This document shows positions 1-8,528 of a stretch of 64,000 nucleotides of DNA, one piece after another. Numbering within the stretch: the stretch's first letter is position 1; each line of letters begins with the position of its first letter. The position numbers and the translations under genes were made by a program. Source of the stretch: an uncultured Collinsella sp. GTDB taxonomy: Bacteria; Actinomycetota; Coriobacteriia; Coriobacteriales; Coriobacteriaceae. Under the pieces are notes generated by a model that worked only from the letters and a program-made list of their open reading frames with translations, was not told the origin of the DNA and searched no databases. The stretch covers positions 1 to 64,000 of the forward strand of contig CATXID010000001.1 in NCBI GenBank assembly GCA_958369225.1, in the 5' to 3' direction.

Positions 1-2
1 TC

Positions 3-167
3 GACACCGCCGAGTTCGCGATCCCCGGCCTTGACGACGAGTTCCGCGTCATCGTGTCTCCGTGGATCCTTTCCTCGCTGGTCACCGACCGACTCGCCGC
101 CTACTACGAGACGGTCACCAAGCACAATCTCAACTACCGTCGCTACTATCACCAGTTCGACTACTAA
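3..167 (+). CDS. C-terminal end of a probable SIS-domain sugar isomerase/deglycase (5' truncated)
   Basis: An open frame enters from the left edge and ends at TAA 165-167, giving the last 54 residues. It ends in a tyrosine-rich tail (RRYYHQFDY) preceded by an aromatic stretch with AAYYET. From memory, such endings occur in SIS-domain sugar-phosphate isomerases and fructosamine deglycases, but the SIS core itself is outside the window, so the family is tentative. The next gene, a sugar-phosphate isomerase/epimerase on the same strand 73 bases on, fits a carbohydrate operon. Which sugar is used cannot be told. Confidence 0.4.
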   Translation, partial: DTAEFAIPGLDDEFRVIVSPWILSSLVTDRLAAYYETVTKHNLNYRRYYHQFDY

Positions 168-240
168 GAGCAAATAACGTTTGTGTAATTGGGCCTCGCT
201 CCTATATGGAACGGGGCCTCGCTTGGGTTGGAGAGTAATT

Positions 241-1077
241 ATGAGCTATCCCCAGCTTGCCGTCATGAATATCAGCCATCGTTACTTTGACCTGGAGGAA
301 TTCTTTTCTTCGGCAGCGGCCTCGGGCTACGCGTGTTGCGAGCTTTGGACCGGGGCAATGCATCTGTATGTCGATTGCCATGGATACGATTCGCTCGAGC
401 AGGTGCGGGAGCTGTCACAGCGGTATGGGGTTCGGATTGTGGGGCTTTGTCCCGAACAGAACAACCCCAAGCCGTGGAATATCGCGGCGCGCGGGAATGA
501 GGCGCGTGCCCGCACGCTCGCGTACTTTAAGAACGTTGTGGATATTGCGGCGGAACTTGGAGCCGAGCAGGTCATGGTCTCGAGCGGCTGGGCATTTTTG
601 AACGAGCCGATCGAGGACGCGTGGGGTCGCAGCGCCTCGATGCTGCGTGCGATTGCCGAACATGCGGGAGAGCGCGGCGTGCGACTGGTGCTCGAGGCCC
701 TACAGCCGGTTGAATCGATGATCGTGAACTCGGCGGCCGACACGAAGCGCATGATCGAGGCAGTTGATCATCCGGCACTTAAGGCGTGTCTGGATATGGG
801 CGCTATGGCGGTGGCGGGGGATACCATCGACGATTATTTCGATCTGCTTGGCGATGATGTCGCCCACGTGCATTTTGTCGATGTTGCGGCAGATGGCACG
901 ACGCATCTTGCCTGGGGTGACGGCGATCGCGATATGCGCGCCGACCTGGATAGGCTGGTGGCGCGCGGCTATCGCGGAGTTGTTTCGGCCGAGACCTATG
1001 ACTGGCGCTATTTCGCTAATCCTGCGGCGGCCGACGCTCAGGTTATGGCGGAGTACCGACGCGCGATTGACGTCTAA
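241..1077 (+). CDS. Sugar phosphate isomerase/epimerase, xylose-isomerase-like TIM barrel
   Basis: This 278-residue protein has the AP-endonuclease-2/xylose-isomerase TIM-barrel pattern. Probable metal ligands are the Glu in VLEAL, the Asp in CLDMGAM, the His in HVHFVD and the Glu in SAETYD, spaced as in this superfamily. It probably epimerises or isomerises a sugar or sugar phosphate in the cytosol; the substrate cannot be inferred. I chose ATG 241 because TTGGAGAG lies just upstream. An in-frame TTG at 181 would add 20 residues with no family character and has no ribosome binding site. It follows the partial sugar isomerase on the same strand and precedes the his operon after a 171-base gap. 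Confidence 0.8.
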   Translation: MSYPQLAVMNISHRYFDLEEFFSSAAASGYACCELWTGAMHLYVDCHGYDSLEQVRELSQRYGVRIVGLCPEQNNPKPWNIAARGNEARARTLAYFKNVVDIAAELGAEQVMVSSGWAFLNEPIEDAWGRSASMLRAIAEHAGERGVRLVLEALQPVESMIVNSAADTKRMIEAVDHPALKACLDMGAMAVAGDTIDDYFDLLGDDVAHVHFVDVAADGTTHLAWGDGDRDMRADLDRLVARGYRGVVSAETYDWRYFANPAAADAQVMAEYRRAIDV

Positions 1078-1186
1078 GTGGGGTTGGGCCGCGGGCAATC
1101 CGTTCCAATGTTTCCAAATGAATACGGTGTGAGCCGAGGAGGACCATTCTCCCCGCAAACACTCTAGTATGCTAAAGTACCCAGGA

Positions 1187-1208
1187 GACCGGCGGAGCTA
1201 TGCCGGTC
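1187..1208 (+). promoter_or_regulatory. Hairpin in the his operon leader
   Basis: GACCGGC (1187-1193) and GCCGGTC (1202-1208) form a perfect 7-bp stem with an 8-base loop, 40 bases before the hisZG start. A pyrimidine-rich TTCTGTTCT follows, too poor in T to be a clear terminator. A -10-like TATGCT lies upstream at about 1169-1174. No T-box core and no run of histidine codons is visible, so the hairpin may be a leader structure or chance. Confidence 0.3.
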
Positions 1209-1248
1209 TTCTGTTCTATATGAAGCACAGCATGAGGAGGCTCACCAG

Positions 1249-2964
1249 ATGACGGCCACACCGTGGGGATTCCGGGACATATTGCCCGAGGAGGCTCAGG
1301 CGCGCGAGGAGATTGCGCTGACGGTGAAGGGCTGCTTTAGGGAGCATCATTACCTGCCGGTCGAAACGCCACTGCTCGAGGACAAAGGGTCGCTCGAGGA
1401 GGGCGGCCGCATCGCAGACACGCCGTTCAAGCTTTTTGACGATGACGGTCGCCTGCTGGTGGTCCGTCCCGACAACACGCTGCCGATTGTGCGCTTGGTT
1501 TCGACCCGCATGCGCGCGGCCGACCTGCCCCTGCGCCTTCGCTACGAGGCGCCGGTGGTTCGTGAGTGCCAGCGCAATGCCGGCGGCTCGCGCCAGTTTA
1601 CGCAGCTGGGCTTTGAGCTTATCGGTACGGGCGATACCGCGGGCGATGTCGAGATTGTCTCGCTCGTGGCCGAGGCCGTGCGCAAGCTGGCACTGCCCGA
1701 TGCGCGCATTATCGCAGGTAGCGTGCGTCCGTTTAAGGAGCTGCTCGCGGCGTGCGAGGATCGCGAGCTGGCTGCCGAGGCCCTGCGCTGCGTGCACGCC
1801 AACGACTTTGTGGGCCTCGATGCCCGCGTGGCGGCAAGCGCCGAGTCCGATGTCGTCAAGGCCGCCATTAGCGAGCTGCCGCGTCTACACGGTGGCCCCG
1901 AAGTGCTCGACCGCGTTGACGCGTTGCTGGTTGCCGCCGGTATCGTCGCGCCGCTGACGCGCGAGCTGCGTGCCCTGGTCGAGGGCCTGGCTCTCGAGGA
2001 CGCCCAGGTGCTGTCCTTCGACTTCTCCATCATGAACTCGTTTGATTACTACACGGGTCTGGTCTTTAAGGCCTATGCCGGCGGCCTGCCCGATCCGGTC
2101 GGTTCGGGCGGACGCTATGACTCCATCTTTACCGGCGCATTTGGCGACGGCATTGAGGTGCCGGCGGCGGGCTTCGCCTTTTCGCTCGAGCGTCTGGAGG
2201 CCGCGCACACCTCGGCCGAGGACGCTGCCTCCGATGGCGATCACGCCGCGGGCCGTGGCGCCGAGGGTCCGCTGCGCATTGCCGTGCCCAAGGGCTCGCT
2301 CAAGGCCGACACGCTCGACGTGCTCGAGGCCGCGGGTCTGGACGTCTCCGAGCTGCGCGATCCCGGTCGTCACCTCATCGTGCGCGGCCGCGACACGCGT
2401 GCCGGCGAGGGCACGGTCGGCGATATCGAGTTTGTCATCGTACGCCCTAGCGATGCGCCCGCCTTTGTGGGCTGCGGCGGTGCCGATTGCGGCATCTGCG
2501 GTTGGGACTCGCTTATCGAGGCAGACCTCAACCTGCTGCAGCTGGTCGATCTGGGCTACGGCCTGTGCACTTTCATTGAGGCGGAGCCCGCGTGGCACGC
2601 TGGTCAGGCCGAGCGCAACTATGCCCGCCGTGGGTCGCTTCGTGTGGCCACCAAGTATCCGCGCATCGCGAGCGCCTGGTATGCCGAGCGCGGCGTGAAT
2701 GCCGACATCGTTTCGCTGCACGGCAATATCGAGCTGGGACCCATCGTCGGTATGACCGACCGTATCGTGGACATTACCGCCACGGGCGCCACGCTGCGCG
2801 ATAACGACCTGGTCATCACCGGCCGCATCATGGACTGCACGGCCCGCTTCTTTGTCAATCCGGGCGCCGCACGTCTGGACCCGCGCGTACGCAATCTGGC
2901 AGATCGCTTGGCGGCAGCCGTGAAGGACAAGCATTTTGAGCCCGTTGCGGGCTCGGCACAATAG
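1249..2964 (+). CDS. hisZG: HisZ-HisG fusion: ATP phosphoribosyltransferase with its regulatory subunit in one chain
   Basis: ATP phosphoribosyltransferase makes phosphoribosyl-ATP from ATP and PRPP, the first step of histidine synthesis. Residues 1 to about 318 are HisZ, a catalytically dead histidyl-tRNA-synthetase-like domain (VVRPDNTLPIVRL near 71-83, then the GFELIG motif). Residues about 319-340 are an Ala/Gly/Asp linker. Residues 342-555 are a short-form HisG: it starts LRIAVPKGSL, has an ELGPIVGMTD segment and the PRPP-binding DITATGATLRDN, and lacks the long form's ACT-like regulatory domain. Short HisG normally forms a hetero-octamer with separate HisZ subunits; here the two are covalently joined. 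Between 409 and 417 three cysteines are spaced CX4CX2C where the family usually has the GAADIGIVGKD type. ATG 1249 follows GAGGAGG. First gene of the his operon. Confidence 0.93.
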   Translation: MTATPWGFRDILPEEAQAREEIALTVKGCFREHHYLPVETPLLEDKGSLEEGGRIADTPFKLFDDDGRLLVVRPDNTLPIVRLVSTRMRAADLPLRLRYEAPVVRECQRNAGGSRQFTQLGFELIGTGDTAGDVEIVSLVAEAVRKLALPDARIIAGSVRPFKELLAACEDRELAAEALRCVHANDFVGLDARVAASAESDVVKAAISELPRLHGGPEVLDRVDALLVAAGIVAPLTRELRALVEGLALEDAQVLSFDFSIMNSFDYYTGLVFKAYAGGLPDPVGSGGRYDSIFTGAFGDGIEVPAAGFAFSLERLEAAHTSAEDAASDGDHAAGRGAEGPLRIAVPKGSLKADTLDVLEAAGLDVSELRDPGRHLIVRGRDTRAGEGTVGDIEFVIVRPSDAPAFVGCGGADCGICGWDSLIEADLNLLQLVDLGYGLCTFIEAEPAWHAGQAERNYARRGSLRVATKYPRIASAWYAERGVNADIVSLHGNIELGPIVGMTDRIVDITATGATLRDNDLVITGRIMDCTARFFVNPGAARLDPRVRNLADRLAAAVKDKHFEPVAGSAQ

Positions 2965-3069
2965 CGCGAGCACGCACGGGCGCCCCAACGTCTGGGCTGT
3001 GGGCTGACTGGCGCCGCCGCCCGGCCTCTCGTTTTTCGAACACAACCTCGACCGATAGGGGATACCGAA

Positions 3070-4506
3070 ATGAAGACCATCAAGCTTGCTCCCGGTGAGC
3101 GCCTCGTTACCAACCAGCTCAACCGTAAGGGCGTGCTGCCGCAAAACATCGTCGACGCCGCCCGCGATATCGTGGCCAACGTGCGCGCCAACGGCGATGC
3201 CGCGGTGCGCGACTATTGCCAGCGTTTTGACGGTGTTGAGCTGCAGAGCTTCCGTCTGCCGCAGGAGCAGATCGATGCCGCGCTCGAAGGCCTCGATCCG
3301 GCTTTTGTCGCCGCGCTCGAAAAGGCTGCGCGCCAGATTCGCGAGTTCCACCAGCGCGAGGTCGAGCAGAGCTGGTTTACCACGCGCCCGGATGGCACGA
3401 TGCTCGGCGTTAAGGTGACCCCGCTTGCTGCGGCCGGCATCTACGTGCCGGGCGGTCGCGCGCAGTACCCTTCCACCGTGCTTATGAACGCCATTCCCGC
3501 CAAGGTTGCCGGCGTTGAGCGCGTGGTCATGGTAACCCCGCCGCAAAAGGATGGACTGATTAGCCCGTATACGCTCGCGGCGGCCAAGCTCGGCGGCGTG
3601 GACGAAATCTATATGGTGGGCGGCGCCCAGGCCGTGGCCGCGCTGGCGTACGGCACCGAGACCATTCCGCGCGTCGACAAGATTACCGGCCCGGGCAACG
3701 CCTTTGTCGCCGCTGCCAAGCAGATTGTCTCGGGTGATGTGGGTATCGATATGGTCGCTGGTCCCTCGGAGGTCTGCGTGCTGGCCGATGCCACGGCCAA
3801 GCCTATGGTGGTCGCGGCCGACCTGATGGCCCAGGCCGAGCACGATCCGCTGGCGGCCTGCTATCTGGTGACCTGCGACGAGCAGTTTGCGCGCGAGGTC
3901 GAGGCGGGTATCGACATTCTGGTGGCGCAGTCCCCGCGCGCCGAGATCACGCGCACCTCGCTCGATAACGAAGGCACCATCGTGGTGGCCGCCGACATGG
4001 CTGCCGCCGTCGAGGCCGTGAACACCGTGGCGCCCGAGCACCTTGAGCTGCACTGCAAGGATGCGATGGGCCTGCTCGGCGGCATTCGCAACGCCGGCGC
4101 CATCTTTGTGGGCGCTTGGAGCTCCGAGCCGCTCGGCGATTATGTTGCCGGCCCCAACCACACGTTGCCGACCGGTGGCACGGCCATGTTCTCCAACCCG
4201 CTTTCGGTCGAAGAGTTCGTCAAGCGCTCGAGTGTCATTTGCTATACGCCCGAGGGCCTGCTCTCCGACGCTCCCGCCACACAGCGTCTAGCCGAGGCCG
4301 AGGGGCTGTGGGCACACGCGCTTTCGGCCGCACTGCGTCGCCGCGTGCTGGAGCAGGGCGAGGATGCCGTGAGCGCCGAGTCACTCGCCGCGGCCGACCT
4401 GACCAAGGTTGCCTGGCCGGGCGACGCCGTGGCGACGGTTGCCGAGGGCGTGGATCCGGCGGCAGCTGCGGGCGGTGCCGTTGGCGCGGTCGTCGAGGAG
4501 GCCTAA
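3070..4506 (+). CDS. hisD: Histidinol dehydrogenase
   Basis: HisD oxidises L-histidinol to L-histidine with two NAD+, the last two steps of the pathway. The 478-residue chain has the family pattern: GIYVPGGRAQYPS (123-135), ITGPGN (205-210), zinc-ligand candidates Q255 and H258 in QAEH, and the catalytic Glu-His pair E323-H324 in PEHLEL. It is about 40 residues longer than the usual length of about 430; the extra C-terminal tail is rich in Ala, Gly and Val, with a short acidic end. ATG 3070 is preceded by AGGGGAT. It lies 105 bases after hisZG and one base before the hisC start. Confidence 0.96.
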   Translation: MKTIKLAPGERLVTNQLNRKGVLPQNIVDAARDIVANVRANGDAAVRDYCQRFDGVELQSFRLPQEQIDAALEGLDPAFVAALEKAARQIREFHQREVEQSWFTTRPDGTMLGVKVTPLAAAGIYVPGGRAQYPSTVLMNAIPAKVAGVERVVMVTPPQKDGLISPYTLAAAKLGGVDEIYMVGGAQAVAALAYGTETIPRVDKITGPGNAFVAAAKQIVSGDVGIDMVAGPSEVCVLADATAKPMVVAADLMAQAEHDPLAACYLVTCDEQFAREVEAGIDILVAQSPRAEITRTSLDNEGTIVVAADMAAAVEAVNTVAPEHLELHCKDAMGLLGGIRNAGAIFVGAWSSEPLGDYVAGPNHTLPTGGTAMFSNPLSVEEFVKRSSVICYTPEGLLSDAPATQRLAEAEGLWAHALSAALRRRVLEQGEDAVSAESLAAADLTKVAWPGDAVATVAEGVDPAAAAGGAVGAVVEEA

Positions 4507-4507
4507 T

Positions 4508-5623
4508 ATGGCCGAACTCACGCCGCGCATGAAGGAGCTCGTCCAGCCTTACCTGGCCGGTATTGAGCCCTACGATCCTAACTTTACGCCCACGCGCATC
4601 AACCTTTCGGCCAACGAAAACACCTATCCCGTGCCCGCCGGCGTGCGCGAGGCAATCGACGCGGCCCTGGCTGCCACGCCGCTCAACCGCTATCCCGATC
4701 CCATGTCCAACGACCTGCGCGACGAGCTTGCTGCCTGGCATGGCGTCACGCGCGAGAACATCTGCGTGGGCAACGGCGGCGACGAGCTGCTCTATAACTA
4801 TCTGCTGGCGTTTGGCGGCGCGGGGAGGACTCTGCTCAACTGCCCGCCTTGCTTTAGCGAGTATGCGTTCTTTGCGTCGCTCTGCCAGACCGAGGTGCGC
4901 GACGTGTGGCGCGACCCCGCGACCTTTGAGCTCGACCAAGCAGCTGTGCTCGCAGCGGCGTCCGAGTGCAACCTGGCCATCGTGACCTCGCCCAACAATC
5001 CCACGGGCGACGTGGCGCCGCTCGACTTTGTCGCGGCGCTGTGCGATGCGTGCCCCGGCATGGTGATGGTCGACGAGGCCTACGTTGAGTTTGCCGACGA
5101 TTCGTTTGGCGCGGCCACCACGGCGCAGGGACTTATCGCCAAGCATCCCAACCTGGTGATTCTGCACACGCTGTCCAAGGCGTTTGGCGCCGCCGGCACG
5201 CGGCTGGGTTACGTGATCGCGGCGCCCGAGGTTATCGACGTGTTCGCGGCGATTCGCCAGATCTATTCGGTCAACGTACTGAGCCAGGCCGCCGCGCTTG
5301 CCTGCGTGCGTGCCCGTGATGCCTACGCGCCCGTGGTGGCGCAGGTCGCATCCGAGCGCGAGCGCGGGCTGTGCGCCCTGCGCGCGATGGCTGCCGAGGG
5401 CATGCCCGTGGAGGCGTGGCCGAGTGCGGCGAACTTTGTGCTCGTACGTACGCCGCATGCCACGCGCGTGTGCGAGCGTCTGCGCGATGAGTATTCGATT
5501 TTGGTGCGCGACTTTAGCTATGCGCCGGGGCTCGCGGATTGTCTGCGCATTACCGTGGGTACGCCGCGGGAAAACAACGAGGTGCTGGCTGCGTTTGCCG
5601 CGCTGGTGAAGGAGGAGATGTAG
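4508..5623 (+). CDS. hisC: Histidinol-phosphate aminotransferase
   Basis: HisC is the PLP enzyme that turns imidazole acetol phosphate into histidinol phosphate. The 371-residue chain has the fold-type I features: SANENTYP near the N-terminus, TSPNNPTGD, MVDEAYVEFAD, and the PLP-lysine motif HTLSKAFGAAGTRLGY. The start is ATG 4508, one base after the hisD stop, with GAGGAGG inside the end of hisD. In-frame codons further upstream would overlap hisD and add no family sequence. Its stop directly abuts the hisB start, so translation is probably coupled. Confidence 0.95.
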   Translation: MAELTPRMKELVQPYLAGIEPYDPNFTPTRINLSANENTYPVPAGVREAIDAALAATPLNRYPDPMSNDLRDELAAWHGVTRENICVGNGGDELLYNYLLAFGGAGRTLLNCPPCFSEYAFFASLCQTEVRDVWRDPATFELDQAAVLAAASECNLAIVTSPNNPTGDVAPLDFVAALCDACPGMVMVDEAYVEFADDSFGAATTAQGLIAKHPNLVILHTLSKAFGAAGTRLGYVIAAPEVIDVFAAIRQIYSVNVLSQAAALACVRARDAYAPVVAQVASERERGLCALRAMAAEGMPVEAWPSAANFVLVRTPHATRVCERLRDEYSILVRDFSYAPGLADCLRITVGTPRENNEVLAAFAALVKEEM

Positions 5624-6211
5624 ATGGGCCGTTATGCTGAGGTAACCCGTAAGACGGGGGAGACCGATATTGTCGTCAAGCTCGACCTGGATGGAACCGG
5701 TACGTGCGATATCTCGACCGGCGTGCCGTTTTTCGACCACATGCTCAACGCCTTTGGCCGCCATGGTTTGTTTGATCTGACGGTGCACGCGGTGGGCGAC
5801 GTGGAAGTCGACGCGCACCACACCGTCGAGGATACGGGCATTGTGCTGGGCGAGGCTTTTTGTCAGGTGCTGGGCGACAAGGCGGGTATTACGCGCTTTG
5901 CCGACGCGGTGATCGCCATGGACGAGACGCTCGTGATGGCCGCCGTGGACATTTCGGGTCGCGGCCAGGCCTATTGCGAGCTGCCCGTGCCGACCGAGCG
6001 CGTGGGTAGTTTTGATACCGAGCTGGCCGTCGAGTTCTTCTACGCCTTTGCGCGTGACGCCAAGCTCACGCTGCACGTGCGCGAGCTGGTGGGCGGCAAT
6101 TCACACCACATTATCGAGGCTGCCTTTAAGGCCGTGGGCCGCACGATGCGCCGCGCCTGCGAGCTCGATCCCCGCGTGCAGGGCATCCCCAGTACCAAGG
6201 GCTCACTGTAA
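5624..6211 (+). CDS. hisB: Imidazoleglycerol-phosphate dehydratase
   Basis: This 195-residue monofunctional dehydratase removes water from imidazole glycerol phosphate. It shows the paired metal-binding motifs of the family, FFDHMLNAFGRHG and DAHHTVED in the first half, with SGRGQA and the second set NSHHIIEAAFKA near the C-terminus. It lacks the N-terminal histidinol-phosphatase domain of the enterobacterial bifunctional HisB, so the phosphatase step must come from elsewhere, probably the PHP gene at 9252-10163. The start codon directly abuts the hisC stop and uses GGAGGAG in the hisC end. Confidence 0.96.
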   Translation: MGRYAEVTRKTGETDIVVKLDLDGTGTCDISTGVPFFDHMLNAFGRHGLFDLTVHAVGDVEVDAHHTVEDTGIVLGEAFCQVLGDKAGITRFADAVIAMDETLVMAAVDISGRGQAYCELPVPTERVGSFDTELAVEFFYAFARDAKLTLHVRELVGGNSHHIIEAAFKAVGRTMRRACELDPRVQGIPSTKGSL

Positions 6212-6234
6212 CCGCTGCAACCGCCGTAAGGGCA

Positions 6235-6275
6235 AAAACCACCACAAAGGGGACAGGCACCTTTGTGGTGGTTTT
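6235..6275. repeat. Perfect 15-bp palindrome with GGGACAGG core, between hisB and hisH
   Basis: AAAACCACCACAAAG (6235-6249) and its exact complement CTTTGTGGTGGTTTT (6261-6275) flank the 11-base core GGGACAGGCAC. In RNA it would be a stable hairpin ending in U-rich sequence, able to slow or partly end transcription inside the operon. The core matches other palindromes in this window whose arms are unrelated in sequence. Confidence 0.85.
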
Positions 6276-6300
6276 GGATGATGAGAAGTGGAGGGGTCGC

Positions 6301-7002
6301 GTGGGCGAACCGAAGATCGTGGTGGTCGACTACCACAAGGGCAACTTGTCGAGCGTCGTGCGCGGGCTTGCGCGCGCCGGTGCCGCTGCCTGCACGTCGG
6401 ACGATCCGGAGCAGATCCGCAACGCTGACGGCCTGGTCATCCCGGGCGTGGGCGCGTTCTATGACGCGATCGCCTTTATGCGTCAGAGCGGCGAGGCGGA
6501 CGCGGTGCTCGACGCCGTCGCCGCCGGAACTCCGCTGCTCGGCATCTGCCTGGGCCTTCAGCTCTTTTTTGAGCGCGGCAACGAGGGCGTGCCTGCGGAC
6601 GAGGGCGCAGTTGCCGACGGCAACACCCCCGAACAGGCCGGTGGCCCCTGGGTCGATGGCCTGGGCATTATGCGCGGTTCGTGTATGCGCCTGGAGTCGA
6701 GCCGCCTGAAGGTGCCGCACGTGGGGTGGGACCAGGTGCACATGACGCCCGCCGGTGCGGCCGATCCGCTGCTCGCCGGTTTTGCCGAGGGCGCCAACAT
6801 GTACTTCACCCACAGCTATGCGGTGGCCGACGATGCCGATGCCGCCGATGTTCTGGCGCGCACGCACTACACGCGGAGCTTCCCGTGCATCGTGCGCCAC
6901 GGCAACGTGTGGGGCTGCCAGTTCCATCCCGAGAAATCCTCCGCGCTGGGTCAGCGCATCCTTAAGAACTTCGTGAGCATCGTCGAGGGGGCCGGCCGAT
7001 GA
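6301..7002 (+). CDS. hisH: Imidazole glycerol phosphate synthase, glutaminase subunit HisH
   Basis: HisH releases ammonia from glutamine and passes it to HisF. This class I glutamine amidotransferase of 233 residues has the nucleophile C83 in GICLGLQ, H209 and E211 in CQFHPEKSS, and the oxyanion region PGVGAF. GTG 6301 is chosen: GGAGGGG lies a few bases upstream and the protein then begins MGEPKIVVVDY, where the family starts. An in-frame GTG at 6265 would start inside the upstream palindrome. A somewhat long Ala/Gly/Asp insert follows the nucleophile elbow (about 95-118). The stop overlaps the hisA start (ATGA). Confidence 0.94.
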   Translation: MGEPKIVVVDYHKGNLSSVVRGLARAGAAACTSDDPEQIRNADGLVIPGVGAFYDAIAFMRQSGEADAVLDAVAAGTPLLGICLGLQLFFERGNEGVPADEGAVADGNTPEQAGGPWVDGLGIMRGSCMRLESSRLKVPHVGWDQVHMTPAGAADPLLAGFAEGANMYFTHSYAVADDADAADVLARTHYTRSFPCIVRHGNVWGCQFHPEKSSALGQRILKNFVSIVEGAGR

Positions 7003-7742
7003 TTCTGTTTCCCGCAATCGATTTGATCGGCGGCAAGGTCGTGCGCCTGGAGTGCGGCGACCGGAACCGCTGCAAGATATATTCCGACGATCCCGTGGCT
7101 GTTGCCCGCTCGTTTGCCGAGCAGGGTGCGAGCTGGGTGCACGTCGTCGACCTGTCCGCGGCCTTTGGCGAGGACGAGGACGTGTGCGCTGCCAACTCGG
7201 CGGCGATTAAGGCCATCTGCAGCGTCGACGGTCTGTCCGTGGATGTGGGCGGCGGCGTCCGCTCACTCGCGCGGATCGACGAGCTGGCCGGCTATGGCGC
7301 TCGCCGCATTGCACTGGGTACCGTACTGGTGACCGAGCCGGGATTTGCCGAGGTGGCGGCTCGCGGCTTTGGCGAGTTGCTGGTGGCAGATATCGCCGCG
7401 CGCGACGGTCAGGTCAAGGTGAATGGCTGGCGTGACGGCGCGGGCGTGGCACTCGACGACGCCGTGGCGCAGCTCACCGAGCTGGGCTTTAAACACCTGG
7501 TCTATACCGATATCGCGCGCGACGGCATGCAGACGGGCATCGACGTGGCGGCATATCGCCATGTGGCGCAGGTCGCGGGCTTTCCCGTCGTGGCTTCGGG
7601 CGGTATCTCGACACTCGACGATATCCGCGCGCTTGCCGCGGTGGGCGAGGATGCCATCGAGGGCGCCATTACCGGCCGTGCACTCTACGAGGGCAACTTT
7701 ACGCTGGTACAGGCGCTGGCCGCTGCCCGAGGGGAGGAGTAG
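6999..7742 (+). CDS. hisA: ProFAR isomerase
   Basis: HisA is a (beta-alpha)8 barrel that isomerises ProFAR to PRFAR. The 247-residue protein begins MILFPAIDLIGGKVVRLECGD, with catalytic Asp8 in PAIDL and the second-half Asp in YTDIARDGMQTG. The phosphate-binding loops DVGGGVRS and ASGGIS are present. It lacks marks that would set it apart as PriA beyond the usual shared features. If no trpF exists in the genome, a dual HisA/TrpF (PriA) role, known in Actinobacteria, would be worth testing. It overlaps hisH by ATGA and ends 3 bases before hisF. Confidence 0.92.
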   Translation: MILFPAIDLIGGKVVRLECGDRNRCKIYSDDPVAVARSFAEQGASWVHVVDLSAAFGEDEDVCAANSAAIKAICSVDGLSVDVGGGVRSLARIDELAGYGARRIALGTVLVTEPGFAEVAARGFGELLVADIAARDGQVKVNGWRDGAGVALDDAVAQLTELGFKHLVYTDIARDGMQTGIDVAAYRHVAQVAGFPVVASGGISTLDDIRALAAVGEDAIEGAITGRALYEGNFTLVQALAAARGEE

Positions 7743-7745
7743 CCC

Positions 7746-8528
7746 ATGCTTACCAAGCGCGTAATTCCCTGTCTGGATGTTAAGGACGGCCGTGTGGTCA
7801 AGGGCGTCAACTTTGTGAGTTTGCGCGATGCGGGAGACCCGGTGGAGCTGGCCCGCGCCTACGACCGCGAGGGTGCGGACGAGGTCGTATTTTTGGACAT
7901 TACCGCGACGAGCGACAACCGCGCGACGACCATCGAGATGGCGGCGCACGCAGCCGAGGAGCTCGCTATTCCCTATACCGTGGGCGGCGGTTTCCGCGAC
8001 TTGGCGGGCATGCGGACCATGGTTGCCGCCGGCGCCGACAAGGTGTCGCTTAACTCTGCCGCCGTGCGCGATCCGTCGTTGATCAGCCAGGCCGCCGCGG
8101 CGTTTGGTAGCCAGGCCGTAGTCGTGGCGATCGATGCCAAGCGCGTGGGACTGCCCGGGGAGCCGGGTGCCGATAAGTGGGAGGTCTTTACCGCAGGAGG
8201 CCGCAACGCTACGGGTGTCGATGCGGTGGCGTGGGCCGAGGAAGCGGCTCGTCGCGGCGCCGGTGAGATCTTGCTCACCAGCATGGATCGCGACGGCACC
8301 AAGGCCGGCTTTGACCTGGCGCTCACCCGTGCCGTGGCGCGCGCGGTGCCGATTCCCGTCATCGCGAGCGGTGGCGTGGGCACGCTCGAGCATTTTGCCG
8401 AGGGCGTGATCGAGGGAGAAGCCGACGCCGTGCTGGCTGCCAGCGTCTTTCACTTTGGAACCTTCAGCATTCGCCAGGTGAAGGAATACATGGCCTCTCA
8501 AGGTATTCCCGTGAGATTGGATTTTTAA
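7746..8528 (+). CDS. hisF: Imidazole glycerol phosphate synthase, cyclase subunit HisF
   Basis: HisF uses ammonia from HisH to make imidazole glycerol phosphate and AICAR from PRFAR. The 260-residue barrel has catalytic Asp11 in VIPCLDVKDGRVVKG, the second catalytic Asp in TSMDRDGTKAG, and the phosphate loops VGGGFRD and ASGGVG. ATG 7746 follows GGGGAGGAG. AICAR is used by PurH (33920-35527), which links this operon to purine synthesis. Its stop is immediately followed by the hisI ATG. Confidence 0.96.
   Translation: MLTKRVIPCLDVKDGRVVKGVNFVSLRDAGDPVELARAYDREGADEVVFLDITATSDNRATTIEMAAHAAEELAIPYTVGGGFRDLAGMRTMVAAGADKVSLNSAAVRDPSLISQAAAAFGSQAVVVAIDAKRVGLPGEPGADKWEVFTAGGRNATGVDAVAWAEEAARRGAGEILLTSMDRDGTKAGFDLALTRAVARAVPIPVIASGGVGTLEHFAEGVIEGEADAVLAASVFHFGTFSIRQVKEYMASQGIPVRLDF

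Noticed and set aside
1220..1252. A ten-codon leader ORF (one His codon) overlapping the hisZG start
   Set aside because: It has a single histidine codon and no ribosome binding site, so it does not look like a his attenuator peptide; the overlap with ATG may be chance.
1885..4161. A 758-codon minus-strand frame
   Set aside because: Antisense to hisZG and hisD; no motif.
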